64,000 nt of DNA from NCBI RefSeq assembly GCF_026262505.1, contig NC_067208.1, forward strand, positions 10,673,962 to 10,737,961, written 5' to 3'. A program made the translations under genes and the position numbers. Shown here in pieces: positions 27,233 through 39,563 of this stretch; the first letter of the stretch is position 1, and each line of letters starts with the position of its first letter. The notes under the pieces are model-generated. The model searched no databases. It saw only the letters and a program-made list of their open reading frames with translations, and was not told the DNA's origin. This DNA comes from Trichomonas vaginalis G3. Lineage: Eukaryota > Parabasalia > Trichomonadida > Trichomonadidae.

Positions 27233-27358
27233 TACTAAACATCTTCGGGGGCTAGAAGGCACGAAGTGCCTGGAAGCCATCCCCCAAGAAAAAAAAAACT
27301 TCATTATACTCATTCATCCTCAGGGCTAGAAGGCACGAAGTGCCTGGAAGCCCCACTT

Positions 27359-27388
<30 letters not shown>
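27216..27388 (-). repeat. Maverick right terminal inverted repeat
   Basis: Reverse complement of 3786-3960, with hairpins at 27249-27278 and 27323-27354 and a terminal T-tract of about 30 nt (27361-27389) matching the left A-tract. Confidence 0.85.
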
Positions 27389-27391
<3 letters not shown>

Positions 27392-28945
27392 TTAATAATC
27401 TAGCATATGCAGCAATCTTATATATAAATTAGATTAATCATGACATAATTTCAATCAAGTAGAATTTTTTAACCATCAACATTTTTCATTCAAAAATTGA
27501 ATTAGTTGTCAAATTTGTAATTGATCTTAAAAGTGTAATAAACAGAAATTCATCAAAAGTGACAGCTCTCAATTTTTTGACATCTGTAAATTCTAAATTG
27601 AATGAGAAAAATGAAATAATACTAAGCATAATACAATATTCTAGATTTAATTATAATTAGGAAAAAGTTAGTTTTGAGAGTACTTTTCATAGGCATATAG
27701 AATGAAATCTTCTGAAAAATAATATCACATAAACTCATATTATTTTCTAATATATAACTATTTTATATAAAAATCAAATTCAATGATCTTAAAAGCGAAG
27801 GATAAACCTCAAAATTTACGAATATAATGAGTGGGAATATAATGCTTATCTATCATAAAACCATATGAAATATCAATTTTTGCTTTACGCCTAATTTTTG
27901 ACGACAATTAGCAAAAAATGTTAAATGTTAACACTCAGTCCATTTGAATATGAAAAATAAAATTGACTTTGATTAAATGTTTTTATTTATCATGCAATTC
28001 TTCTTGCGACCAAAGATTTGAATAAAAGTTCAAAAAATAAGATAGCTTAAAAAATAATATACGGTAGTGTTTACTAATAGATGAATAGTATATAAATTCT
28101 ATTAAAATGGATTTGATCCAAAAAAATATAAAACCAAAAATAATTGTTATAATTTAAATGAAGAAGTAATTTAAAACGATTTTATTTATGATCAAATTTT
28201 ATATATTTTTTTGGATCAAATCCATTTTAATAGAATTTATATACTATTCATCTATTAGTAAACACTACCGTATATTATTTTTTAAGCTATCTTATTTTTT
28301 GAACTTTTATTCAAATCTTTGGTCGCAAGAAGAATTGCATGATAAATAAAAACATTTTAATCAAAGTCAATTTTATATTTTTCATATTCAAATGGACTGA
28401 GTGTTAACATTTAACATTTTTTGCTAATTGTCGTCAAAAATTAGGCGTAAAGCAAAAAATTGATATTTCATATGGTTTTATGATAGATAAGCATTATATT
28501 CCCACTCATTATATTCGTAAATTTTGAGGTTTATCCTTCGCTTTTAAGATCATTGAATTTGATTTTTATATAAAATAGTTATATATTAGAAAATAATATG
28601 AGTTTATGTGATATTATTTTTCAGAAGATTTCATTCTATATGCTATGAAAGTACTCTCAAAACTAACTTTTTCCTAATTATAATTAAATCTAGAATATTG
28701 TATTATGCTTAGTATTATTTCATTTTTCTCATTCAATTTAGAATTTACAGATGTCAAAAAATTGAGAGCTGTCACTTTTGATGAATTTCTGTTTATTACA
28801 CTTTTAAGATCAATTACAAATTTGACAACTAATTCAATTTTGAATGAAAAATGTTGATGGTTAAAAAAATTCTACTTGATTGAAATTATGTCATGATTAA
28901 TCTAATTTATATATAAGATTGCTGCATATGCTAGATTATTAAATA
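27389..28945. repeat. Large palindrome H1 (arms about 745 bp, spacer about 60 bp)
   Basis: The left arm 27389-28134 and right arm 28197-28945 are inverted copies, starting TTTAATAATCTAGCATATGC and ending GCATATGCTAGATTATTAAA. Differences are single-base indels. The left arm is cut by the Maverick end, while the right arm continues into repeat R. No ORF of note; AT-rich. Confidence 0.9.
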
Positions 28946-29006
28946 TCAAAAAATATCGCTAATATACCTTCCCACACTGAAATATCAAAAAGGAAAAACC
29001 AAAAAT

Positions 29007-29123
29007 AGGAGTTCTTGGAGTTGAACCAAGATTTCAGGATTATAAATCTGAACGTTTGATGTAAGAAATCTTACTATCAATACTAAAGATTTTATCTGCG
29101 CTCTCCCATTGAGCTAAACCCCT
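29007..29123 (-). tRNA. tRNA-like gene with insertion, R copy B
   Basis: Same as 40653-40769 on the opposite strand. Minus strand: acceptor AGGGGTT pairs with AACTCCT, A box TAGCTCAATGGG, B box GGTTCAACTCC, then a T-run. About 45 nt of extra sequence lies in the anticodon region. Confidence 0.5.
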
Positions 29124-30216
29124 TTACATTTAAAATTTGTCTTCCTGCATATATCAAGGTTTCATTTTCGTCACTTTTAGAGATTCAAACATGTAATGAG
29201 TTGTACATATTCTATTTAACAGATGCTTTATTTGAAAGATATGTATTATGGCATGTTTTGATTTGATAATATTTTATTTCGAAAGATAATATTCTTTATC
29301 AAATTAATGTCTAAATGCAAAAACAATTTGGAAATAGTAGATTATGATTGAATTATGCATTCTTCATCTTGAATGAAAATATATTTCATTGACAATAAGC
29401 GATATTCGTTTTTGGAATAAAAATCTCAAATGTCCATAAGCATACGAAACTTCACTATATGTATTTAAATTAAAACAAGAGATATCAAAGAATCATAATT
29501 CTCAAATAAACTGGTATAATGTCAGTAAAATGCAGGATTTAATATGGGCTGCATGTTAATGCGAAAAAAAACATCAAAATTGAGTTAAGCTGCGTGCCGA
29601 TAAAAGTTGAAATGAGCGGATAGAAAAAGCACGTTATTTTGGATGAAATGTGTAATTGTTATAGACCGAAAATAGATTTTTTCGGTTTTCTCTTCAAATA
29701 ATTGAAAGAATGATACTATTATAGGTTTATTATATTATATAGCATATAATCATGCTATAGCCGAAAATTATAAGTTTTGAGAAGATTGAATATAACACAA
29801 ATAAATTTGAATGTAAGTTAAATTGCTTGTTGTTTTTAATAGGCATTTAATGAGAAATCCAATATTGCAAAATTCAAATTGAATGATTGAAAGAACAGAA
29901 AAAGTCATTCTTTTCAATTTCGAATATGTTTCATTGTATTTATAATTATACGGCAAATAAGATATTTAAACTTGATTTTTGAAGGAAAATTCACAAAATT
30001 GAATAAATTCAAATAATTTTTATTCAAAATAAAAACTAGTTATTTGAGTTTAATACTAATTATCTATTCAAACTACAAAGTTTGTAATTTTAAAATATTT
30101 TGTGAGATCAGATTGAATTAATTCAAGGTTCTTTTCAATTAATATTAATGACCATATTACGCATTTCGAACATTCTAAACCAAATATATAAAAATGGGAG
30201 ACGAATGTTAAATTTG

Positions 30217-32390
30217 CTAGACATGGGGGAGTTGTCTGCAAAGTTTTAGCTCTTATCTCTAACAAAAAATTAATTTTTAAAAAAATGACCGAATACGTTT
30301 CACAGCGAGAAAAAAATAAAAGGCAAGATAGAATTTTCTAGATAAAGAAGTTGTTTACCGAGTTTTAGCTCTTATCTCTAACAAAAAATTAATTTTTTAA
30401 AAAAATGACCGAATACGTTTCACAGCGAGAAAAAAATAAAAGGCAAGATAGAATTTTCTAGACATAAAGAAGTTGTTTACCGAGTTTTAGCTCTTATCTC
30501 TAACAAAAAATTAATTTTTAAAAAAAATGACCGAATACGTTTCACAGCGAGAAAAAAATAAAACTTTACACTGATTTTAATTTTCATTTCCAGTCACTTT
30601 ACTTATTTTTTTTTATTTTTTTCATTTTAATTATCAATTTTTTCATAATACGTTTATTTACGTTACCATTTTCTTTATTCTTTTGAATTCCATACTACAC
30701 ACTTATAGAATATTTTGATATGTTAACGTACTTCATTAGAATGAATCCTTACAAAGGGTATGTCGATCGAATTTACCTAATTGGTATTTCCAATCAGATT
30801 GAAAAAGGTAAAATGACATGGGAAGAAGCTTGCACCCATGTTCCCATCGCCCCAACCCTTCAATCAAATGATTTCAAATATTTAGATGTTTCAAAATCTT
30901 TTTACAAAATCAATTTAGCTTACAGAATATCCCATTGCCTAAAGGCAAGAAAGGTCGTAGGGTCAATCCCTACGACCAAATCAAAGCTCTTGCTGTGATA
31001 CATGACCACTGGGCCTTTCCCTGTGGTCAAACAAAACAATGGAAACGTTTGAAATTACAACAAATTGATGTATCTTATAGAGAAGTACGCAGATACTTCA
31101 AAGAAAATCATTTCACCAAGACGCGATTAGAGCATGCCGGGCCAGAAACAGCAGTAAGATATTGGGCGCTTTCACCCAATCTTATCTGGCACGCAGATGT
31201 TCATTATTTTAGGGGTGTTCGTGGCCAGTATATTTATGGCATAATCGACGATTTTAGCCGCAAAGTCCTAGCGTGTATACAAATACCAGATATGCTGGCA
31301 GCGACGACAGCGAACGTTGCGGCTTCCGCCTTCATTGAATTTGGCGCCCCTTATTGTTTCTGGACCGATAACGGTTCAGAAAATAGGGGAGCCTTTCAAG
31401 ATCTACTTGATCTTTGGGGCGTCCAATGGCGGCATACAGACTCTCATTCTCCCTACCAAAATGGGAAGATTGAGAGATTCTGGCCGACATTGGAGCGCTG
31501 CCAAAGCATTCAGGCTATTCCTGCCTTTATTTGGGAGTACAATAATAACACACCGCATGAAGATCTCCCAATTAATCCATTAACTGGAACAAATTACACG
31601 CCAAATCAAATGTATCAGCTGAAACCGAAATACACAAATGCAGATACAGAAAGGTTGTGGCAAATATGGGATACAGATACAGGCATGACCGCTGTTGACA
31701 CATTCACAGCGTAATAATAAACATAATTTTTTAATTTCATTTTTAACAAGTTTTTTTAAATGTATGTAATGAATAATTCATTAGAATATGATAATGCACA
31801 TTGTAACAGAATAGAACAATCACCAAATTTTTTTTTGAAATTAAAAAATAAAAGTAAAAAGTATAAAGTAATCTAACCAAAAAAGATATTTAAAAGAATT
31901 TTGGAAAAAACAGAATAAGGATAATGATATTATTTTAGATACACAATCGATGTACTGAAGAATAATCCGGTAAAATGATGATATAAAATTAGATTATTTT
32001 ACAAGTAGCTAAAAGAATAAAACTATAATATAAAATAAATGAAGTTTAATGAAACAATAAAGGTTAAATAAATAATAAAGATTTTTATTTTATATCAGTA
32101 TTGAGAAGAAGTAACAGCTGACACTTGGTAGACAACTTCTTTATGGCTAGAAAATTCTATCTTGCCTTTTATTTTTTTTCGCTGTGAAACGTATTCGGTC
32201 ATTTTTTTAAAAATTATTTTTTTTTAGAGATAAGAGCTAAAACTCGGTAAACAACTTCTTTATGTCTAGAAAATTCTATCTTGCCTTTTATTTTTTTCTC
32301 GCTGTGAAACGTATTCGGTCATTTTTTTAAAAATTAATTTTTTGTTAGAGATAAGAGCTAAAACTCGGTAAACAACTTCTTTATGTCTAG
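30217..32390 (+). mobile_element. Integrase transposon, copy B
   Basis: As 450-2625, with the same inverted 120-bp arrays (left about 30240-30565, right about 32120-32400). Small indels in homopolymers. The integrase ORF is broken by a 1-nt deletion. Confidence 0.7.
30720..31714 (+). pseudogene. rve/DDE integrase, copy B (1-nt frameshift)
   Basis: Starts at ATG 30720, where copy A has TTG. A T missing from a T-run at about 30903 shifts the frame after DVSKSF; the rest (30935-31714) keeps all catalytic blocks (LIWHAD, FWTDNGSEN, NGKIERFW). The lesion is different from that of copy C, so they arose independently or are sequencing errors. Confidence 0.8.
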
Positions 32391-33258
32391 AAAATTCGAG
32401 ATATAAAAATTGCTCACATTTGCTCACATTTTGGCACTTTTTTGTACGTTTGTCAAAAAAATTGTGAGGAAGATCTCACAAAAATAGTCAAAATGTGAGC
32501 AAATTTTGAGAAGTGCTCACATTTTGACATACGATTATTTTCATACGTTTTTTTGATGAATTCTAATAAAACTTCATTACCACTTTCAGAACGAAGCGTA
32601 ACTTTTCAGCACGTAACGCTCTATCATGTGTAGTGACATATTATTCAAAAAAACTCAGATTGCTTATCTTATAATAACAATTTCATTAGAAAAAATGCAC
32701 GATTTCACGCTAAAACTTTGAAGCAATTCTTAAATTCGGATAAAAAATCGATATGTATTACACTTTAAACTTCAAAAAATGGTTCAAAATTTAGACTTAG
32801 TTTATCTTAACAATATAGCAGATTTTAAGCCGAACAAGTAGGAGTAATAGAAATAGCTCTTGAAAATAATTACAATTAGTAATATGTAAGTCAAAGTTCG
32901 AGTATTCTAATAAATAAACGTTCCGGATTTTCTTTACTACAAGAATCAATACTTAATATATAGAAGCAACAGTAAAAACTTATTAGAGATTCAAAAAGAA
33001 AGTTGACTAAAGAGAATCTTTTTATATAAGTAATTTTATTTTTTTGAAATACGAGATCGAATAAACATGTATTTTATTTTTTACTATAATAATACGTTTT
33101 TACATAGTAAGAAAGTTTAGAGACTGAAATGAAATTAAAAATTGAGAAAAAAATAAAGCTTTTCTATAAAAATTCATATTAATATATAGTATAATGATAT
33201 TACAATTTATTGATAGTTGTGTTAGAAAAAAGGTACATTCACTATTTTTGACAAAATT

Positions 33259-33480
33259 TTAAATTTTCATGGGGTTGTAAATCTTATAATAACTAGATGA
33301 ATAAGGAATAAATCCCAGTATGATGTAGTTATTTGTTGTTAATTCGAATGTGTTTAGAGGTAAACTTAGCTTGTGAGATATATATAAATAAAGTGTTAAT
33401 GCTTTAACCGCTCTTGGTGGAATGACATATAATTTTGTATCCTTATAAATAAATTTAATGTAGTTTTCCATTTTTGTCAC
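33259..33480 (-). CDS. Hypothetical 73-aa ORF in repeat R, copy B
   Basis: Identical in translation to the ORF at 3495-3716. Confidence 0.3.
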   Translation of the reverse strand: MTKMENYIKFIYKDTKLYVIPPRAVKALTLYLYISHKLSLPLNTFELTTNNYIILGFIPYSSSYYKIYNPMKI

Positions 33481-33545
33481 TTTTTAAGATCTTACAAAAT
33501 ATAGTTGATTTTTATCACTATTGAAATAAGATAAATAATGTAAGG

Positions 33546-36336
33546 ACTCTAATTTTGTTATAAATATGAATGAAAACAGTAAAATGGATAACTTAAATAT
33601 ATAAAAATAAATATTGGAACAAAGCTATAACAAATTTTCATTCTTATTTATAAATTGATAAACCAAAGTAATACATTTTATTACATTTCGTGTAACATAT
33701 ACTAATATATAGATATTTTTTGAGATAATGTATTTATCTGTAAAAATTGTATGTGATCAAATTTGATTGATAAATTTATTCAGTAATAATAAATTGCATG
33801 TACAATATATTATTGTCTTGCCATTTTTTTGCTCATAATAAAAAATCTTTAAAAATGATAACAATAAAAGAGTATTAAGTAAAAATTTATACATCCAAAA
33901 TATATTTCAGTAACAGCATAATACGCCTATGCTAATTTTTAGTTCTTAAATTAAATAGATGTCCCTAATCCCATAGATATTCACCAAACTTGGCAAATTC
34001 TGAACGTGATCTACATATCCCTAGCAAGTAGATCATATTGGTATACGTATCTTGATCAAATAAAAAGAATATTTGTTGAATAATTTCTGTTCAAATTAAA
34101 AGTTCTTCAACTTACGGTAAATCTATCTGCCTTAAAAAGTATTACGATATTATGCAAAGTCAATTTTCTCCAAAAAAATATTTGAAGATGATACTTTAAG
34201 GGTGCCCTATAACGATAATGTAAACATCACAAAATTAACCTTATTAGAACTCGAATGAATGAATTATCCAGATTCTAGTTCTCAATATAATAGCCTTAAA
34301 AGTGCTTTTCTGAGGGTGGTTTATCGTCTATAGGGCACCCTTAAGTATACCAAAAATACAAGAATTTTGAGAGAACTCAATGAATTTTTGTGAAGGTGGA
34401 GTTAAATTGAGAAGATTTTTGGTCAGAGAAAAACAAAAATTACTATCTGATAAAATGGTATTAAAATGAAAAAAGTTTAAACAAAGGAAATGAAGAATTT
34501 ATATTATATTAGAATTTAAAGAGTAAATATAAAAGATTGAAAGAAAGAATAATAATAGGATTCTTGAATGCAACATTTGGAATGATGTTTCCAGTTGTAG
34601 ATGTGTTAAGCAAAGAGAGATAATGATAGTTTCTTGAGTTTTGAGTTAAGCTTGTTGTAGATGAGAGAGAAATTTTGACGAGACTGAGGAACTTCATTTG
34701 GAATGATGTTTCCAGTTGTAGATGTGTTAAGCAAAGAGAGATAATGATAGTTTCTTGAGTTTTTGCAATTAACCATCCTCAATGACTATTGTTTTAATAT
34801 AATTTTTAAATTTTTTAAAACTGACATTTTAGTTGTATATTTTTTCTAACAAAGGTACATTCACTAGGTGATAACAGTAAAATGGGATGAAAATATGATA
34901 AATAGCATCCCTATATAGTGCCAAACAATATTTATACGGGCCAAAAAAATTTGGCTAGAGATTTGGCGAGTTATAAAACTTAGAAAATTGAGAGGGATTT
35001 TTATTTTTGAATTTTTTTGGAAAGTTAAAATTGCGATTAAAAATCGATTTCCAGGAGAACTAAGCATCTCATCATATATTTAAATCGATAAAAATATTAA
35101 ATAATAGTTGAATAGTATAACAACGTGAAATTATGGCTGAATCTACAGAAAAAATGAACATATTTGACATTTTTGAAAATTCATACGTTAGATGGTGACA
35201 GACTCATAAACTATACTTTAGCTAAGATTGATATATGGTTTCAACAACACATGGTTAAAATTGTAAAAATATTTTAGATTTCAAAAAGGTATATATGGTA
35301 ATATAATGGAACAAAGTCAACAAATAGCATGTTAAATATGTTATAATTAACTTTTTATTAGATCCAATAGTAGATATCGAATGGTTTCCAGCTTTATGGT
35401 TAAATATTTTCTTTTCGAGCTTCTCTTTAACTGTTGTATTAAGGTTGTAAATTTTTGATGCTAGAAACTATGGAATCTTCTTTGCTGCTGCATTTTTCTT
35501 GAGAGTTCTTGCAATTTCGAATAGATCTGCGCATTGTATGAAATTGAGGCTTTAAAATATCTTGAAAACAGAATAGGACTGCTTTTCCAAAGGAATGCTT
35601 ACTTGTAAATCAGAGAGTTTCAAAATTGAGAGCAAGATTATCATCATAACTTTCGATTTTGCTGCGAAAAAGGAAGACAAGTAATTAACAAATCATTTAC
35701 TGTTGTTCATCAAAAGAAGAAAACTTTGATAACAACTAATGATGATAAAATCAAGCTATCTTTTAATATTTTAAATTGATAAGACATTCAAAATATTTGA
35801 ATGGTTTAAAATATTTTCTTTTAATTTCTATAAGATATTATCATGATTATATAATAAAATTTAAATTTTTATTCAAAAAGGCAATATTTCAAACTTTTAA
35901 TTTCAAAAATCTTAATTCTGCAATAAGTGTATTTAATTGTAGCAAATTTAATGATCCTTCGTCATGCTTAGCAATTTGGAACTCATAAATTAATGATTTC
36001 TTCAAGTAAAATTCTGCATTATTTCAAAAGTCAATAATTCTCTAGTAACTTTTCTTCAAACCCTAACCATTATATTATATGTATAATGGAGAATAATTGC
36101 AAAGAAAGATAGCCGAATTTACTGGTAGTTCTTGTGATGCGAAATAATTGCAAATTAACACATAGTTTTAACAGCATCAATCTCTTTTTGCTCTCATTTA
36201 AATGCATTCGCACACTTTAATTTTGAAATATAAGAGTTTTGGAAATTATCAAATTTATCTGCTCAAATACTATAGATCTTCATAAGTGTTAATAGAATCA
36301 CCAGCCTTACATATAGTGTTTAATATAATGATGCAC
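33546..36336. other. Spacer between inverted R copies B and C
   Basis: 2.8 kb, AT-rich, no convincing gene. It contains a mariner-like MITE (34199-34341) and a direct duplication of about 68 bp (34570-34640 and 34695-34763, core TTTGGAATGATGTTTCCAGT). Short similarity to R (GGTACATTCACTA) occurs at 34853. Confidence 0.6.
34199..34341. mobile_element. Small non-autonomous element (mariner-like MITE)
   Basis: 143-bp element with inverted ends AGGGTGCCCTATAACGATAA and TTATCGTCTATAGGGCACCC T, flanked on both sides by TA (T-TA-AGGG ... CCCT-TA-A), the target site of Tc1/mariner elements. Trichomonads are known to carry abundant mariner (Tvmar). The interior has no ORF. Confidence 0.7.
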
Positions 36337-37270
36337 ATCATACTGGGATTTATTCCTTATTCATCTAGTTATTATAAGATTTACAACCCCATGAAAATTT
36401 AAAATTTTGTCAAAAATAGTGAATGTACCTTTTTTCTAACACAACTATCAATAAATTGTAATATCATTATACTATATATTAATATGAATTTTTATAGAAA
36501 AGCTTTATTTTTTTCTCAATTTTTAATTTCATTTCAGTCTCTAAACTTTCTTACTATGTAAAAACGTATTATTATAGTAATAAAATAAAATACATGTTTA
36601 TTCGATCTCGTATTTCAAAAAAATAAAATTACTTATATAAAAAGATTCTCTTTAGTCAACTTTCTTTTTGAATCTCTAATAAGTTTTTACTGTTGCTTCT
36701 ATATATTAAGTATTGATTCTTGTAGTAAAGAAAATCCGGAACGTTTATTTATTAGAATACTCGAACTTTGACTTACATATTACTAATTGTAATTATTTTC
36801 AAGAGCTATTTCTATTACTCCTACTTGTTCGGCTTAAAATCTGCTATATTGTTAAGATAAACTAAGTCTAAATTTTGAACCATTTTTTGAAGTTTAAAGT
36901 GTAATACATATCGATTTTTTATCCGAATTTAAGAATTGCTTCAAAGTTTTAGCGTGAAATCGTGCATTTTTTCTAATGAAATTGTTATTATAAGATAAGC
37001 AATCTGAGTTTTTTTGAATAATATGTCACTACACATGATAGAGCGTTACGTGCTGAAAAGTTACGCTTCGTTCTGAAAGTGGTAATGAAGTTTTATTAGA
37101 ATTCATCAAAAAAACGTATGAAAATAATCGTATGTCAAAATGTGAGCACTTCTCAAAATTTGCTCACATTTTGACTATTTTTGTGAGATCTTCCTCACAA
37201 TTTTTTGACAAACGTACAAAAAAGTGCCAAAATGTGAGCAAATGTGAGCAATTTTTATATCTCGAATTTT

Positions 37271-39563
37271 CTAGACATAAAGAAGTTGTTTACCGAGTTT
37301 TAGCTCTTATCTCTAACAAAAAATTAATTTTTAAAAAAATGACCGAATACGTTTCACAGCGAGAAAAAAATAAAAGGCAAGATAGAATTTTCTAGACATA
37401 AAGAAGTTGTTTACCGAGTTTTAGCTCTTATCTCTAACAAAAAATTAATTTTTAAAAAAATGACCGAATACGTTTCACAGCGAGAAAAAAATAAAAGGCA
37501 AGATAGAATTTTCTAGCCATAAAGAAGTTGTCTACCAAGTGTCAGCTGTTACTTCTTCTCAATACTGATATAAAATAAAAATCTTTATTATTTATTTAAC
37601 CTTTATTGTTTCATTAAACTTCATTTATTTTATATTATAGTTTTATTCTTTTAGCTACTTGTAAAATAATCTAATTTTATATCATCATTTTACCGGATTA
37701 TTCTTCAGTACATCGATTGTGTATCTAAAATAATATCATTATCCTTATTCTGTTTTTTCCAAAATTCTTTTAAATATCTTTTTTGGTTAGATTACTTTAT
37801 ACTTTTTACTTTTATTTTTTAATTTCAAAAAAAAATTTGGTGATTGTTCTATTCTGTTACAATGTGCATTATCATATTCTAATGAATTATTCATTACATA
37901 CATTTAAAAAAACTTGTTAAAAATGAAATTAAAAAATTATGTTTATTATTACGCTGTGAATGTGTCAACAGCGGTCATGCCTGTATCTGTATCCCATATT
38001 TGCCACAACCTTTCTGTATCTGCATTTGTGTATTTCGGTTTCAGCTGATACATTTGATTTGGCGTGTAATTTGTTCCAGTTAATGGATTAATTGGGAGAT
38101 CTTCATGCGGTGTGTTATTATTGTACTCCAAATAAAGGCAGGAATAGCCTGAATGCTTTGGCAGCGCTCCAATGTCGGCCAGAATCTCTCAATCTTCCCA
38201 TTTTGGTAGGGAGAATGAGAGTCTGTATGCCGCCATTGGACGCCCCAAAGATCAAGTAGATCTTGAAAGGCTCCCCTATTTTCTGAACCGTTATCGGTCC
38301 AGAAACAATAAGGGGCGCCAAATTCAATGAAGGCGGAAGCCGCAACGTTCGCTGTCGTCGCTGCCAGCATATCTGGTATTTGTATACACGCTAGGACTTT
38401 GCGGCTAAAATCGTCGATTATGCCATAAATATACTGGCCACGAACACCCCTAAAATAATGAACATCTGCGTGCCAGATAAGATTGGGTGAAAGCGCCCAA
38501 TATCTTACTGCTGTTTCTGGCCCGGCATGCTCTAATCGCGTCTTGGTGAAATGATTTTCTTTGAAGTATCTGCGTACTTCTCTATAAGATACATCAATTT
38601 GTTGTAATTTCAAACGTTTCCATTGTTTTGTTTGACCACAGGGAAAGGCCCAGTGGTCATGTATCACAGCAAGAGCTTTGATTTGGTCGTAGGGATTGAC
38701 CCTACGACCTTTCTTGCCTTTAGGCAATGGGATATTCTGTAAGCTAAATTGATTTTGTAAAAAAGATTTTGAAACATCTAAATATTTGAAATCATTTGAT
38801 TGAAGGGTTGGGGCGATGGGAACATGGGTGCAAGCTTCTTCCCATGTCATTTTACCTTTTTCAATCTGATTGGAAATACCAATTAGGTAAATTCGATCGA
38901 CATACCCTTTGTAAGGATTCATTCTAATGAAGTACGTTAACAATCAAAATATTCTATAAGTGTGTAGTATGGAATTCAAAAGAATAAAGAAAATGGTAAC
39001 GTAAATAAACGTATTATGAAAAAATTGATAATTAAAATGAAAAAAATAAAAAAAAATAAGTAAAGTGACTGGAAATGAAAATTAAAATCAGTGTAAAGTT
39101 TTATTTTTTTCTCGCTGTGAAACGTATTCGGTCATTTTTTTTAAAAATTAATTTTTTGTTAGAGATAAGAGCTAAAACTCGGTAAACAACTTCTTTATGT
39201 CTAGAAAATTCTATCTTGCCTTTTATTTTTTCTCGCTGTGAAACGTATTCGGTCTTTTTTTAAAAATTAATTTTTTGTTAGAGATAAGAGCTAAAACTCG
39301 GTAAACAACTTCTTTATGTCTAGAAAATTCTATCTTGCCTTTTATTTTTTCTCGCTGTGAAACGTATTCGGTCATTTTTTTAAAAATTAATTTTTTGTTA
39401 GAGATAAGAGCTAAAACTCGGTAAACAACTTCTTTATGTCTAGAAAATTCTATCTTGCCTTTTATTTTTTCTCGCTGTGAAACGTATTCGGTCATTTTTT
39501 TAAAAATTAATTTTTTGTTAGAGATAAGAGCTAAAACTTTGCAGACAACTCCCCCATGTCTAG
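37271..39563 (-). mobile_element. Integrase transposon, copy C (inverted)
   Basis: As the other copies, but the array on the integrase 5' side (39105-39562) has four 120-bp units instead of three, showing unit gain or loss between copies. Confidence 0.7.
37949..38943 (-). pseudogene. rve/DDE integrase, copy C (1-nt frameshift)
   Basis: Catalytic blocks are intact in 38943-38080. One G is missing at about 38131 (TTTGGAG for TTTGGGAG), which shifts the C-terminal 60 residues out of frame. The ATG equivalent to 973 lies at 38922. Confidence 0.8.

Larger units (their letters stand above)
3786..27388. mobile_element. Maverick/Polinton-like virus element
   Basis: A block of about 23.6 kb bounded by terminal inverted repeats, with an outer A-tract at the left, a T-tract at the right and duplicated GGCTTCCAGGC hairpins. 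Genes inside: family-B DNA polymerase, Maverick-type integrase, A32-like packaging ATPase, probable MCP and minor capsid protein, SF3 helicase, two KilA-N-type proteins, a tail-fibre-like protein and many small ORFs. PolB plus integrase plus ATPase plus capsid genes is the defining Polinton set. No adenovirus-type maturation protease was recognised. The flanks do not show matching target duplications (AATGTAAGG left, TTTAATAATC right). Many genes carry frameshifts, so this copy is probably defective or poorly assembled. Confidence 0.9.
28946..33545 (+). repeat. Long repeat R, copy B (direct)
   Basis: Continues the right arm of H1. It contains the tRNA-like sequence (29007-29123), about 600 bp of AT-rich non-coding DNA, then the region matching 1-3785. 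It ends at AATGTAAGGA, the same base at which copy A meets the Maverick. Confidence 0.9.
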
